Shown: positions 16,447 to 25,620, counted from the first letter of the stretch. The stretch is 53,866 bases of DNA from Thaumarchaeota archaeon casp-thauma3 (GCA_001510275.1 LFEY01000024.1:1-53866); one strand, 5' to 3'. Numbers and translations: made by a program. The notes: generated by a model from the letters alone, not told the origin.

Positions 16447-17800
16447 ATTTTTTAACTGCCTTTTGAACAGATTTTTTTACATTGCTAATAATTGCAGATG
16501 ATGCACCAAGATGTTTCTCTGGTGAAAATATTGAATCAATTTCTTTGTTAGTTAACTTTGAAGAAAATGCTTTATCATTTTTGATGGCATCTATGTACTG
16601 AATTTCTTTATCATTTGCCTCAAATGCAACTCTTTGCACATCTTTGTATGCTACAAATCTTGGAATGCCTTTTTTGATTAGTGCTTCTAAAACAAATTCT
16701 GCAAAGATTTGCCCCTTTGTGATGTAAAGATTATCTACAATTCTTTTCTCATTTACCATTAGGTTTGAAATAACCCTAGTCATAGTTTCTAACATTTCAT
16801 CAACTAGAATGGAAACTGTTGGGATTACAAATCTCTCGTTTGCTGAATTTGAAAGATCTCGTTCATGCCATAATGGAATATTTTCAAATGAAACAGCTAC
16901 TTGACTTCGTACCATTTTAGATAGTGATGATACTCGTTCACTTTTGATTGGATTTCTTTTAACTGGAACTGCACTGCTTCCCATTTGTCCCTTCTTGAAT
17001 TGCTCTGCAACTTCTCCAATCTCTGTTCTTTGCAAGTTTCTAATCTCTATTGCAATTTTTTCTAAAGTTGCACCAATCAATGCTAATTCAAACACATATT
17101 CTGCATATCTCTCTCTTGGTACAACTTGAGTGGCAACTTCTGCTGGGTAAAGCTTTAGACGTTTTGCAACTCTTTTTTGTACTTCAAGTGATCTTGCTCC
17201 CATTAAAGAACCAGTTCCTACAACACCAAGTGTCTTACAAATTAGAATTCTTTTCTTAATTTCCTCGATTCTTTCTACATGTTTTGCCATCTCTGCAGCC
17301 CAATTTGCAAATTTTAATCCAAATGAAATAATGCTTGCATGTTGTCCATGAGTTCTACCAACTGCTGGAATTTTTCCATGTTTGACAGCTTTTTGTGCTA
17401 GAATTAATGCCATCTTTGCAACTTTTGGTTCAATAATTTTTAATGAATCGCGCATTTGCATTGAATTACTGGTATCTACTAAATCATTACTTGTTAATCC
17501 ATAATGAATCCATGGCTTGGCATCATTTGTACATTTTTCACTTAGTGATTCAACTAGTGCTGCAGTGTCGTGATCACTTTTTGCTTCAAGCTGTTTGATT
17601 CTTTTTACCGTGATCTTTCCTGATATTGCAGCTTTGAGAATTTTTTTCCCAACTGTTTTTGGAATTATCCCTATTTCACTTTGTGAAATAGCAGTTGCAC
17701 CTTCAATCTCTAATTGATAATTAATTTTCTTTTGTTCACTGAAAATTTCCATCATTTCTTTAGTGCCATAACGACCACTGTCTATAGGTAATATTGCCAA
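16439..17800 (-). CDS. purB: Adenylosuccinate lyase
   Basis: This 453-residue fumarase/aspartase-superfamily enzyme carries out two fumarate-releasing steps of purine synthesis (SAICAR to AICAR, adenylosuccinate to AMP). Signatures are GRTHGQHA (catalytic His, about 143-150) and GSSAVPVKRNPIKSER (flexible signature loop, about 277-292). Its pathway partner purA is at 34034-35035. It is expressed as a single gene with an ATG at 17800. Confidence 0.96.
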   Translation of the reverse strand: MAILPIDSGRYGTKEMMEIFSEQKKINYQLEIEGATAISQSEIGIIPKTVGKKILKAAISGKITVKRIKQLEAKSDHDTAALVESLSEKCTNDAKPWIHYGLTSNDLVDTSNSMQMRDSLKIIEPKVAKMALILAQKAVKHGKIPAVGRTHGQHASIISFGLKFANWAAEMAKHVERIEEIKKRILICKTLGVVGTGSLMGARSLEVQKRVAKRLKLYPAEVATQVVPRERYAEYVFELALIGATLEKIAIEIRNLQRTEIGEVAEQFKKGQMGSSAVPVKRNPIKSERVSSLSKMVRSQVAVSFENIPLWHERDLSNSANERFVIPTVSILVDEMLETMTRVISNLMVNEKRIVDNLYITKGQIFAEFVLEALIKKGIPRFVAYKDVQRVAFEANDKEIQYIDAIKNDKAFSSKLTNKEIDSIFSPEKHLGASSAIISNVKKSVQKAVKKFI

Positions 17801-17916
17801 CGTTATGACTTTCTATCTATGGAAAATAAATCTACTTCTTTATCCTAATTTTGTGTGTATTCTGTATTTTGCCATATCTAGCCTCAAAAAATTACTCTTT
17901 TTGAGATATTATCTCT

Positions 17917-18114
17917 TTAATAACGTGATTTTTTTACTGTAGCTATTTTCTTTTGTGATCTTGGTGTTTTTGTTTTAGCCTTTGATTTTTCAACCTTACC
18001 TTCTTTTTTAGTAATCTTTCCACTTCTTCTTGCTGCCCTAGAAGCTTTTGCTCTCATTTTTTGTTGTTGTTTTTGTTCTTCTATCTCTTCTTTAGTTGGT
18101 TTTCTTTTTAACAC
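17917..18114 (-). CDS. Small, very basic lysine-rich protein
   Basis: A 65-residue protein is made mostly of Lys, Arg, Glu, Gln and Ala, with a charged helix (KEEIEEQKQQQKMRAK) and a Lys/Thr/Ser tail ending KKSRY. It is probably nucleic-acid- or ribosome-associated. I chose the GTG at 18114 rather than the TTG at 18132 because a TATA-like AATTTATC on the minus strand (18138-18145) lies about 26 bases upstream of it. No family is recognised. A ribosomal protein identity was considered but no motif supports it. Confidence 0.7.
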   Translation of the reverse strand: MLKRKPTKEEIEEQKQQQKMRAKASRAARRSGKITKKEGKVEKSKAKTKTPRSQKKIATVKKSRY

Positions 18115-18256
18115 AATTCTAAAGATTATCAATCATAGATAAATTAGATCCTTATTTTCATTACTGAATGCATTTTTATTTTTAAAAATTCTATATCAAA
18201 ACTGATTATTATGATCAGTTCATAAACAAAAATATTTTTTGAATTTAATTTGTAAA

Positions 18257-18412
18257 TTATTTTTGTTTAATTCCTGTTTCTGATAATGCCCATTCTAAAG
18301 CTTTGAAATATCCCTGTTTGAAATTTCTTTCATCAATTGCCCAATCAGGATTTGCTCTTAATTCTGCAAGTAATTGATTTGCTTTTTGTTTGATAATATC
18401 TTCATCTAGCAT
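18257..18412 (-). CDS. 51-residue acidic-helical small protein
   Basis: ATG at 18412 opens a 51-codon frame ending TAA at 18257, with helix-forming composition (MLDEDIIKQKANQLLAELRAN...). It contains PDWAIDERNFKQGYFKALEWAL, here split by the proline into two helices, and ends ETGIKQK. Coding potential is good (Trp, no rare codons, clean start). Function is unknown. It is divergent from rtcB, sharing the 90-base gap. Confidence 0.6.
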   Translation of the reverse strand: MLDEDIIKQKANQLLAELRANPDWAIDERNFKQGYFKALEWALSETGIKQK

Positions 18413-18501
18413 GTTTTTTAAATGATTTTGATCAATTTAAAATTATTTTTCAATTCTTCTGATGATTTAAATTGGATTGAAAGGAAATTTTACCGATACT
18501 T

Positions 18502-19950
18502 ATGTCTACTAACACTCCAAAGAAAATTGGAGAAAATCAATATCAAATTGATCCTGATTCCAATCTTGGAATGAAAGTCCCTGTAAGGATCTATGCTGAT
18601 GAGCCCTTGCTACAGAAAATGTTATCAGATAGAACAATTATGCAGGCACGAAATGTTTCTTGTATTCCTGGTATAGTTGGTCATAGTATTGTTTTGCCTG
18701 ATGGTCATGAGGGTTATGGTTTTCCTGTAGGTGGTGTTGCAGCTATGGATGCTGAAGAAGGAATGATTAGTCCTGGTGGTGTCGGATATGATATCAATTG
18801 TGGAGTTAGGTTACTTCGTTCAAATTTAACTGAACAGACAGTCCGTTCAAAACTAAAAGAACTTGTTAATGATCTTTTTATCTCTATTCCTTCAGGTGTT
18901 GGGTCTAAAGGTGCAGTCAAACTTAGTCCTTCAGAACTTGATGAAGTTTTGGTAAAAGGAGTCAATTGGGCAATTGAACATGGTTATGGTTCATCAGATG
19001 ACTCTGATGTTTGTGAAGAGAATGGCCAAATTCAAAATGCTGATCCAAACAAAGTTTCTGATAAGGCAAGAAAAAGGGGGGCACCTCAACTTGGAAGTTT
19101 AGGTTCTGGAAATCATTTTCTTGAAGTGCAAAAAGTTACAGAAATCCATGATGAAGAAGCAGCAAATAGAATGGGAATTAAAGAAGGAACTATTACAGTT
19201 TTAATTCATTGTGGCTCTAGAGGATTTGGTCATCAAGTCTGTAGTGATTATCTTAGAGTTTCAGAACAAGCAATGGAAAAATATGATATCAATTTACCTG
19301 ATAGGGAACTTGCATGTGTTCCAAATACTTCTGAGGAAGGTGAATCTTACAGAAAAGCAATGTTTACAGCATTAAATTTTGCATGGAGTAATAGACAAAT
19401 GATTACTCATTGGACAAGAAAATCTTTTGAACGTGTATTTAATCAAACAGAATCTGATCTTGACATGAAATTAGTTTATGATGTTGCTCATAACATTGCA
19501 AAAGTAGAAAAACACAAAGTTAATGGAAAAGAACGAAAACTTGTTGTTCATAGAAAAGGAGCAACAAGAGCATTTCCTGCAAATCGTGATGAAGTACCTT
19601 TAAGATATCGTGACTTAGGACAGCCTGTTTTAGTTCCAGGCTCTATGGGAACTGCAAGTTGGATTTTACTTGGACAACCAAATTCTATGAATTTGAGTTT
19701 TGGTTCAACTGCACATGGCGCTGGAAGGACAATGTCAAGATCAAAGGCTAGAAGAAATTATACTGAAGATGACGTCAAAAAAGATCTTAATGAGAAGGGC
19801 ATATTTATCAAGGCATTGACAAGAGATGGAGTTGTGGAAGAAACTCCTCAAGCATACAAAGACGTTGATGCTGTAGTTGATGTATCTCACAATCTAGGAA
19901 TTGCCACAAAAGTTGCAAAATTAGTGCCTATAGGTGTGATTAAGGGTTGA
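18502..19950 (+). CDS. rtcB: tRNA-splicing ligase RtcB
   Basis: This 482-residue RNA ligase joins 2',3'-cyclic phosphate and 5'-OH ends using GTP and Mn2+, sealing tRNA exons after intron excision. Metal and catalytic motifs are visible: LPDGHEGYGFPVGG, the Cys of DINCGVR, HCGSRGFGHQV, HRKGATRAFP, and the guanylylated His in STAHGAGR. It directly overlaps a PDCD5-like gene. Functionally it fits with the two-intron tRNA-Trp in this window. Confidence 0.97.
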   Translation: MSTNTPKKIGENQYQIDPDSNLGMKVPVRIYADEPLLQKMLSDRTIMQARNVSCIPGIVGHSIVLPDGHEGYGFPVGGVAAMDAEEGMISPGGVGYDINCGVRLLRSNLTEQTVRSKLKELVNDLFISIPSGVGSKGAVKLSPSELDEVLVKGVNWAIEHGYGSSDDSDVCEENGQIQNADPNKVSDKARKRGAPQLGSLGSGNHFLEVQKVTEIHDEEAANRMGIKEGTITVLIHCGSRGFGHQVCSDYLRVSEQAMEKYDINLPDRELACVPNTSEEGESYRKAMFTALNFAWSNRQMITHWTRKSFERVFNQTESDLDMKLVYDVAHNIAKVEKHKVNGKERKLVVHRKGATRAFPANRDEVPLRYRDLGQPVLVPGSMGTASWILLGQPNSMNLSFGSTAHGAGRTMSRSKARRNYTEDDVKKDLNEKGIFIKALTRDGVVEETPQAYKDVDAVVDVSHNLGIATKVAKLVPIGVIKG

Positions 19951-20363
19951 GTGAAGAAGATTCCGAACTTGAAAGATTAAAGGCAAAAAGACTTGCTGAA
20001 ATGCAAAAAAACATCTCCTCAAAACAAGAAATTGAAAAAACTCCAGAACTTATCAAAGAAAAACCACTTGAAAACCCACGAGATTTACTAGTTAATAGAT
20101 TGGGTTTTAGAGGATTAGAAGTTTTAGAAAATGCAGAATCTCAATTTCCAAATGAAACTAAAATTATTATAGAAAAATTATCTGAATTAATTAAAACAGG
20201 TGAAATTGATGAAATTATTGATGGGGGAAAATTATTGGCATTATTTAGATCAATTGGACTAAGTATTAGAATGGCAACAAAAATCAATGTTGAACAAGAT
20301 GGGAAATTTATATCTTTAAGTGACAAACTTAGTGGTCAGTCATCTCACGATAGTGATGAATAA
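19947..20363 (+). CDS. PDCD5-like DNA-binding protein (tentative)
   Basis: The 138-residue protein starts at TTG 19947, overlapping the rtcB stop. Its N-terminus (DSELERLKAKRLAEMQ) is the charged helix typical of the archaeal PDCD5/TF-19-like family. After a disordered Lys/Glu/Pro linker comes a helical bundle-like region (about 45-110) matching the PDCD5 fold pattern (leucine-rich helices ending GLSIRMATKI). The C-terminal tail is polar. The PDCD5 assignment rests on the N-terminal pattern and size, and the core is divergent. Confidence 0.6.
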   Translation: MSEEDSELERLKAKRLAEMQKNISSKQEIEKTPELIKEKPLENPRDLLVNRLGFRGLEVLENAESQFPNETKIIIEKLSELIKTGEIDEIIDGGKLLALFRSIGLSIRMATKINVEQDGKFISLSDKLSGQSSHDSDE

Positions 20364-20674
20364 TGAGTATGGTTTTAGAAGTTGGAACAAAAAATTACAT
20401 TGATGATTTACTATCTATAAAAAAAGCACTTTCTCATATGGAGAGTCTCGTTGGTGGTTATAATGGATATGTTCTTAGTGAACCATCATCAAAGTTTGGA
20501 TGGACATTTTTTAAATTAGTCTTTAAACCAAATTTACAAAATGGTATAGAAGAAAAATTTTCTGACATGTTAGCAAAATATCAATGGAGTGATCAACCAC
20601 AAAAATTTGCAAAATTTATGACAGATTATTTACATTCTAGAGGCTGTGATGTAACTATAAAGACAGCTGATTAA
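20363..20674 (+). CDS. Unknown 103-residue protein in the rtcB operon
   Basis: The start ATG at 20363 overlaps the previous stop codon by one base (TAATG), so it is translated as the third gene after rtcB. It is an alpha/beta protein with several aromatic residues ([15 protein letters not shown]), no Cys motif and no membrane span. No family is recognised. Its stop overlaps that of the convergent uS11 gene by four bases (TTAA). Confidence 0.75.
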   Translation: MSMVLEVGTKNYIDDLLSIKKALSHMESLVGGYNGYVLSEPSSKFGWTFFKLVFKPNLQNGIEEKFSDMLAKYQWSDQPQKFAKFMTDYLHSRGCDVTIKTAD

Positions 20675-21198
20675 ACTCTTCTTCCTCTTTTTCCACCTTT
20701 CTTTCTAGTGGTATCATGAGGAATAGGTGTTACATCATCAATTCTTCCAATCTTAAATCCGCCTCTTGCTAATGCTCTAATAGAAGCTTGTGCACCTGGA
20801 CCAGGTACTCTAGAACCCATTCCACCTACTGCACGAACTCTGATGTGGAATCCATTGAATCCTTTGTTTCTTGCAGATTCAACTACTGCATTTGCAGCTT
20901 TCATTGCAGCAAATGGTGATGATTCGTATCTATCAGCAGTAACATGTACTCCACCAGAACTGATGGCAACGGTTTCTCCACCAGTAAGATCAGTCAGGTG
21001 AATAATTGTATTATTGTAACTACTGTAAATGTGAACAATTCCCCATTTTTCAGGACCTTCTTTTTTTAGCTCTGGTTGAGATTTTGTTTCTACTTTAGCC
21101 TCGGATTTTACTTCCTCGACTGATGCCTCAGACTCCTCTACTGAAACTTCCTCTATTGGTGCTTCAGTCTCCTCTACTTGGACTTCGGTTTCTGACAA
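20671..21198 (-). CDS. rps11: 30S ribosomal protein uS11 with acidic N-terminal extension
   Basis: The core from about residue 49 is canonical uS11 ([19 protein letters not shown] ... [18 protein letters not shown] ... DVTPIPHD and a basic tail [10 protein letters not shown]), which binds 16S rRNA in the platform. Residues 1-48 are a low-complexity Glu/Val/Ser extension not found in most archaeal uS11 proteins. The start is TTG at 21198, supported by a TATA-like TTTTTTAAA about 25 bases upstream. It is monocistronic in this window, not in a ribosomal operon. Confidence 0.95.
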   Translation of the reverse strand: MSETEVQVEETEAPIEEVSVEESEASVEEVKSEAKVETKSQPELKKEGPEKWGIVHIYSSYNNTIIHLTDLTGGETVAISSGGVHVTADRYESSPFAAMKAANAVVESARNKGFNGFHIRVRAVGGMGSRVPGPGAQASIRALARGGFKIGRIDDVTPIPHDTTRKKGGKRGRRV

Positions 21199-21219
21199 TG
21201 ACTACTCACATCTTAAAGG

Positions 21220-21229
21220 GTTTAAAAAA
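21220..21229 (-). promoter_or_regulatory. TATA-like element of rps11
   Basis: Minus-strand TTTTTTAAA lies about 25 bases upstream of the TTG start at 21198 and supports that start for the acidic N-terminal extension. It resembles the trpS/pheS element at 2048-2055. Confidence 0.5.
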
Positions 21230-21311
21230 CATTGATTTTCTAACCTCACCTTAATTTGGTCACTTGGCATGAAATTAATGATTATTCATATACGTAATCA
21301 ACTGGATTCTT

Positions 21312-21635
21312 TTGTTGGCATCAATTCTACTGTTGATTATTGGAATTGGAATTACAACTGCTTTACTTGGCTCTATATCCTTCCAATTTCTAACACCGAT
21401 CAATGATGTAATTTTATCCCCTTTGGAACAAAAATGTCAACAAATTGCCAATGAAGGATACGAAATTCACACAATTTATCCAGAATCAAATCCTGATGAA
21501 CTTCCTGAGGGTGATATGAAACGATTGATGTATCTAGATGAAAAATGGATGAAAGAATGTGTTTCTGCTCTTCCAGCTGATTCAATAATTAATATTGTAA
21601 ATAATGTAGATAGAAATTTTTCTTATGGGGAATAA
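21312..21635 (+). CDS. Small membrane-anchored protein, unknown
   Basis: This 107-residue protein has an N-terminal hydrophobic segment (about residues 1-25, LLLIIGIGITTALLG) and a hydrophilic domain of about 75 residues containing two Cys (about 42 and 83) that could form an external disulphide. The first start is TTG 21312, immediately followed by a second TTG. The stop abuts the convergent thiL stop with no gap. Function is unknown. Confidence 0.65.
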   Translation: MLASILLLIIGIGITTALLGSISFQFLTPINDVILSPLEQKCQQIANEGYEIHTIYPESNPDELPEGDMKRLMYLDEKWMKECVSALPADSIINIVNNVDRNFSYGE

Positions 21636-22586
21636 TTATCTGAAATGTTTCCATCCTAAATCTTTCAAACGAGTGTAATTATTGTTCTCTTGAACAAAAA
21701 CTCCTTTACCTGATGTAACGTATCCAATTTCAATAATTGGTGTTTTAAGCAATCTTGCATTTTTTTTAATTATTTGTCTATGTTTGGGTGATACTGTAAA
21801 TACAATTTCATATTCTTCTCCTCCATGAAAAATTAATGTGTTTAAATCAAATTTTTGAGATTTTGCATAATATTGTAAATCTTCCTTCAAAGGGATATTG
21901 TTGATGATAAATTTCTTTTTACTTTGTTTTGACATTTCATTTAAAGTGGTAGATAATCCATCACTGGAATCCATTGATGATGAAAAATATTTTTTATTCT
22001 TTATTCCAAATTTTAGTTTTGGTTTCGGTTTTAATACCGATTTGATAGATTTTTTAACAAAATTATTTTTTCCTTTTTTCTTACCAAGAAGCATATTCAG
22101 TCCTGCAGAAGTATAACCAAATGGCCCTGTTACAAATATCAGATCATCCTTTTTAGATCCTTTTCTTCTAACTATGTTGTCAGTTTTTCCAAAAATACAG
22201 ACATTAAACACAATTTCTTTGCCTGCATTTGTGTCGCCGCCCAGAATTGAAATACCATATTCATCACATGCTTTTCTGAAACCCTTTGCAATCTCATCAA
22301 CTTTTGAGCGTGAAATAGTCTTTGGTAGATTTACAGAAATAATTCCATATTGAGGTTTGATACCCTTTGCAGCAAAATCACTTACACATGCAACAATACT
22401 TTTTCTTGCAGCATCTGCTAATTTCATTTTAGATGGAATATCCGTACTTTCTACTAGGGTGTCTGTTTTAGCTACGATTTTTGTTTTACCTGAATTGAAA
22501 ATTTCTACATCCTCAGAAATAAATTTCTCCTTTCCTAATTTACTCTGAAAAATTTTGATTATTGAAGATTCATCTAACTTGGTCAT
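21636..22586 (-). CDS. thiL: Thiamine-monophosphate kinase
   Basis: This 316-residue ThiL phosphorylates thiamine monophosphate to thiamine diphosphate. PurM/ThiL-superfamily signatures are present: TDTLVE..DIP (about 40-50), the Asp of VSDFAAKG, GGDTNAG (about 116-122), FVTGPFGYTSAGL and SSMDSSDGLSTTL. It starts within the 3' end of the preceding phosphohexomutase gene (17-base overlap), indicating co-transcription. Confidence 0.93.
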   Translation of the reverse strand: MTKLDESSIIKIFQSKLGKEKFISEDVEIFNSGKTKIVAKTDTLVESTDIPSKMKLADAARKSIVACVSDFAAKGIKPQYGIISVNLPKTISRSKVDEIAKGFRKACDEYGISILGGDTNAGKEIVFNVCIFGKTDNIVRRKGSKKDDLIFVTGPFGYTSAGLNMLLGKKKGKNNFVKKSIKSVLKPKPKLKFGIKNKKYFSSSMDSSDGLSTTLNEMSKQSKKKFIINNIPLKEDLQYYAKSQKFDLNTLIFHGGEEYEIVFTVSPKHRQIIKKNARLLKTPIIEIGYVTSGKGVFVQENNNYTRLKDLGWKHFR

Positions 22587-23868
22587 AGCTTTCTTTTACT
22601 AGTTCTATTGTATCTTTAATAATTTTTTTACATTTTTCTTGATCATTTGATTCTGCTGAAACTCTTATGATATCTTCAGTGTTTGATTTTCTAATCAAAA
22701 CCCAACTATCTTCATCAATAATTCCTTTAATTCCATCTAGTGTACTTGTTTCTGAATATTCTTTTGAAAATTTAGACTTGACCTCTTCAATTACTTTGTC
22801 ATGAAAATTTGAATCAACTTCAGTTTTTTCTCTTATTTGATAATAATTTCCCATGTAGTTCAAAATTTCATCAAATTTTGGATTTCCCAACATAGAACAA
22901 ATTAAACCACTAGTAAGAATCCCCTCTCTACAATAATTGAACTCTGGTAAAATAAAACCTCCACTGCTTCCTTCTCCTCCTGCTTGAGAATTAGTTTTTA
23001 ACATGAGATCTATGACATTTGCTTCTCCTACTTTTGATCTTTGAATCGTACCACCTTTCTCTATGATGAATTTTTCAATTGACATACTTGTGTCTATACT
23101 TAAAACAAATTTTTTGTATCCTAACTCTAAAGATTTTGCAACACCTAATCCTAGTGTTACATCAGGAGACTGCTTCTTTCCTTTTCTAACTACTACTAGA
23201 CGATCTCCATCCAAGTCAAATGCAAACCCGATCTCTTTTTTACTAGATGCTGAAATTAATTCAGATAACTCATCAGATGTAGGATCAGGACCTCTAGAGC
23301 ATCCTGAAAGTTCTTCATTTATTACTTCAACCTTACACCCTATCTTTTTTAACAAATCTGCTGCAAAGCTCTTTGCAGCACCTCCTCCAATATCCACTAC
23401 TACTTCTGGCTGATTTTCGATATTCCCTATGATTTTTCCTGCATCATCAATATATGATGATTCTATATCTTGCTCAGTTCCAATTTTTGAGTTTAAAATT
23501 TCGTGATGCTCAATAATTTGTGCTAATTCTTTTTCATTAATCCCTCTTCCTTCAATAATGAATTTCATTCCGTTCCATTTTATTGGATTGTGAGATGAAG
23601 AAATTACTAATCCAGCACCATACTTTCTTGCTTCTCTAAAAATCACAGGAGTTGGTACGGTTTCTAAATTGAATATATCAATTCCATTTTTCATTAATGC
23701 AGCACTGGCAGTATCTTTCATCATAGAACCTGAAGGTCTAGTATCTTTTCCAATAACACATTTTTGTGATTTAATTAAAGATGAAAAATTATTACAAAAT
23801 TCTAATACATCTTTTAGGTTAAGTTCTTCTTCAAATATACCCCTAATTCCAGAAATTGTTTTCTTCAA
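22570..23868 (-). CDS. Phosphohexomutase (phosphoglucosamine/phosphomannomutase family)
   Basis: This 432-residue alpha-D-phosphohexomutase has the phosphoserine motif SSSHNP (catalytic S92), the Mg-binding DLDGDRL (about 215-221), the sugar-binding GEGSSGGF (about 304-311) and a phosphate-binding C-terminal domain (RVSAESND). It isomerises hexose or hexosamine 1-/6-phosphates for glycan or UDP-sugar synthesis. The GEGSSGG loop favours phosphoglucosamine mutase (GlmM), but substrate cannot be fixed from sequence. It is first gene of a two-gene unit with thiL. Confidence 0.9.
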   Translation of the reverse strand: MKKTISGIRGIFEEELNLKDVLEFCNNFSSLIKSQKCVIGKDTRPSGSMMKDTASAALMKNGIDIFNLETVPTPVIFREARKYGAGLVISSSHNPIKWNGMKFIIEGRGINEKELAQIIEHHEILNSKIGTEQDIESSYIDDAGKIIGNIENQPEVVVDIGGGAAKSFAADLLKKIGCKVEVINEELSGCSRGPDPTSDELSELISASSKKEIGFAFDLDGDRLVVVRKGKKQSPDVTLGLGVAKSLELGYKKFVLSIDTSMSIEKFIIEKGGTIQRSKVGEANVIDLMLKTNSQAGGEGSSGGFILPEFNYCREGILTSGLICSMLGNPKFDEILNYMGNYYQIREKTEVDSNFHDKVIEEVKSKFSKEYSETSTLDGIKGIIDEDSWVLIRKSNTEDIIRVSAESNDQEKCKKIIKDTIELVKESYDQVR

Positions 23869-23888
23869 TTAATCCAACTCGGAAAGAC

Positions 23889-23898
23889 TTTTTATTAA
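23889..23898 (+). promoter_or_regulatory. TATA-like element of tRNA-Thr
   Basis: TTTTTATTAA is centred about 28 bases upstream of the tRNA-Thr 5' end. Confidence 0.5.
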
Positions 23899-23921
23899 CT
23901 CTGATGGATTTATCCAAACGT

Positions 23922-23995
23922 GCCTTGGTAGCTCAGTCTGGTAGAGCGAACGCCTCGTAAGCGTTAGGTCGTGGGTTCGTACCCCACCCGAGGCT
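23922..23995 (+). tRNA. tRNA-Thr(CGU)
   Basis: An intronless 74-base cloverleaf. Acceptor GCCTTGG pairs with CCGAGGC (one G-U), discriminator T. The anticodon stem AACGC/GCGTT closes loop CTCGTAA, giving anticodon CGT, which reads the threonine codon ACG. The T arm is GTGGG-TTCGTAC-CCCAC. CCA is not encoded. A T-rich stretch follows. Confidence 0.97.
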
Positions 23996-24041
23996 TTATT
24001 TTGTAAAATTTTTAAAATCACGTAGAAAATTCTTAAGAACT

Positions 24042-24131
24042 TTACTCATCGAAGGTTTCAATATCCACTTCTAACTTTTTTCCTAAACCTTCCCACCATT
24101 GTTTACTTTGCCCTGTCATAATCCCCTTCAT
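24042..24131 (-). CDS. 29-residue amphipathic microprotein
   Basis: A short frame opens with ATG at 24131 (a second ATG at 24119) and ends TAA at 24042. It encodes a Trp-containing helix-like peptide (SKQWWEGLGKKLEVDIETFDE at its C-terminal part). The amino-acid make-up is protein-like and it fills the otherwise empty space after tRNA-Thr, but no homology or ribosome-binding site supports it. Confidence 0.4.
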   Translation of the reverse strand: MKGIMTGQSKQWWEGLGKKLEVDIETFDE

Positions 24132-24218
24132 ACTTTACCTAGAATTCTCCTTTATAGATCTGTCGGTTGGTTAATGGTTGATCATTTGACAATACATTCT
24201 AAAATATTTCTAACTTTC

Positions 24219-24386
24219 TTATTTTCTTTTCATTTTTCTATAAATAATTATCATAAGAGTGCCGCCTGCACAACCCCAAAATAATGGTGATAACCCAGGT
24301 TCGATGGTTGGTTGAAGTAATCCCATAAACCCTAATGACATTATTGCTACAAAAACTAATCCCAGTACTTCAAGCATTTTTGCCAT
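24219..24386 (-). CDS. Two-span small membrane protein
   Basis: With the ATG at 24386 the protein has 55 residues and two hydrophobic segments (about 5-24 and 30-48) separated by a short Pro/Gly loop, ending in a basic tail (YRKMKRK) that should lie in the cytoplasm. A TTG 10 codons upstream would add a polar extension and is less likely. It is divergent from a second two-span protein at 24449. Confidence 0.6.
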   Translation of the reverse strand: MAKMLEVLGLVFVAIMSLGFMGLLQPTIEPGLSPLFWGCAGGTLMIIIYRKMKRK

Positions 24387-24448
24387 AATTTTTCTATTAT
24401 CATTTTGTAAAATCAAAAAGATATATGGTTTTGTAAACTATACAATTT

Positions 24449-24661
24449 ATGGACAAATATCTTACAGTAATCCTAATTTTTATGATTGTAGGTATACCAA
24501 TATCATTTGTATCTCCAACTACAGGAGAAATTCGAGAACAGCCACTGATTCTATTATTTTATGCTTCAATTGCAGGAATGTCTATCATCATTGTTTATAG
24601 TTCCTATAAAGAAAGAAAAGAACGACAAAAAGCAAATGCTAAGCGAAGAGCTAAAAAATAG
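24449..24661 (+). CDS. Two-span small membrane protein with basic tail
   Basis: 70 residues: hydrophobic helices at about 5-22 and 32-50, a short polar loop (SPTTGEIREQP), and a strongly basic C-terminus (KERKERQKANAKRRAKK) probably facing the cytoplasm or contacting nucleic acid. A TATA-like GATATATG at 24420-24427 sits about 25 bases before the ATG, indicating a leaderless gene. No family is recognised. Confidence 0.75.
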   Translation: MDKYLTVILIFMIVGIPISFVSPTTGEIREQPLILLFYASIAGMSIIIVYSSYKERKERQKANAKRRAKK

Positions 24662-24664
24662 AAT

Positions 24665-24946
24665 CTAAAGCTCTAATCCAAATGATTCAGCAATACTGGA
24701 GAATTTTACATAAGAGTCCAAGTATTGTCTACCTTTTACAGTAATTACAAAAGTATTCTTTCCATCAAACTCAATTCTGTTAATTAGACCTGCACCAGTC
24801 AAGTTCTCTAAGAATTTAGATAATCTTGAATGTGATAAGTTTGCCTTGGTTAGAAGAGATGTTGTTTTGATGCCTTCCTGTCCAGACTGTTCAGTAACAG
24901 TCAGCAAGTCTGCAACTATCTGCATACTAGTTCTATAGGAAACCAT
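24665..24946 (-). CDS. Winged-helix transcription regulator
   Basis: This 93-residue single-domain winged helix of the archaeal HTH_45 type has helix-turn-helix residues about 30-55 (TSLLTKANLSHSRLSKFLE), a wing with FDGKNTFVIT, and a C-terminal helix for dimerisation. It is clearly paralogous to the gene at 31818-32105, sharing YRTxMxIxxDxL, ANxSHSRxS, GLxx and FGL near the end. Target genes are unknown. Confidence 0.88.
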   Translation of the reverse strand: MVSYRTSMQIVADLLTVTEQSGQEGIKTTSLLTKANLSHSRLSKFLENLTGAGLINRIEFDGKNTFVITVKGRQYLDSYVKFSSIAESFGLEL

Positions 24947-25029
24947 ATAATTTTGTTATAAAACTCAGATATAAGGGTATTACCATCAATTCAGATCAGA
25001 TAAATAAGCTCTGGTCTGATTTTTCTGCA

Positions 25030-25620
25030 TTGTCTTCTCAATCTTCTATTCCATGGTTTGATGATTTTATGGGCGTTGCGTATAGATACTATGACCTTAG
25101 AATGAATGTTGTCCCATTAATTACTGACAGAAAAGAATCTGCATCTATTTGGCATGATACTATTCATTGGTGGGTAGATCCATCAATTAAAATCCGATTT
25201 GTAGAAACTGGTGATAAATATTGGTTTATCATGGGTGCTGATTCCCAAAAACCTACTACTAATCTGTCTTTTTTTAAAGTGTTACAAAAATCTGAAAATT
25301 ATGAACGATTTAAGAAAGGTCATGGGGGAGAAGCATATCTTCGATTAGGAGTATATGTAAAAAAATCACTTAATGATGTAAAAAAGAATGCTTTGTGTAA
25401 TTGTACTCATGAAGCTATAGATCATGATGAAGGTGATAATGATGTATGCTTGTATAATGACTGTGATTGCAAAAAATTTTCTAGTTTCCAAGTAAACTTA
25501 CTAAAAAGAAAAAAAACAATTACTGATATTGCATTTTTAGAAGAAAAAGATGTAAAAGATGATTCTCTTGCATGGAATTGTCTTAATGTAAATAAATATT
25601 CAAAATCAGAACAAAACTAA
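25030..25620 (+). CDS. Unknown protein with C-terminal Cys/His cluster
   Basis: This 196-residue soluble protein has an N-terminal domain of about 120 residues, aromatic-rich (WFDDFMGVAYRYYD, IHWWVD). A likely zinc site follows at about 122-148: CNCTHEAIDH then CLYNDCDCKKF, i.e. CxC-H-H-C-C-CxC. I do not recognise the N-terminal domain. The start TTG at 25030 is the first in-frame option. It converges on the zinc-ribbon gene with a four-base stop overlap (CTAA). Confidence 0.75.
   Translation: MSSQSSIPWFDDFMGVAYRYYDLRMNVVPLITDRKESASIWHDTIHWWVDPSIKIRFVETGDKYWFIMGADSQKPTTNLSFFKVLQKSENYERFKKGHGGEAYLRLGVYVKKSLNDVKKNALCNCTHEAIDHDEGDNDVCLYNDCDCKKFSSFQVNLLKRKKTITDIAFLEEKDVKDDSLAWNCLNVNKYSKSEQN

Noticed and set aside
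17917-18132. Ribosomal protein identity (S25e/S30e type) for the lysine-rich protein
   Set aside because: Only general basic composition fits; no family motif is visible.
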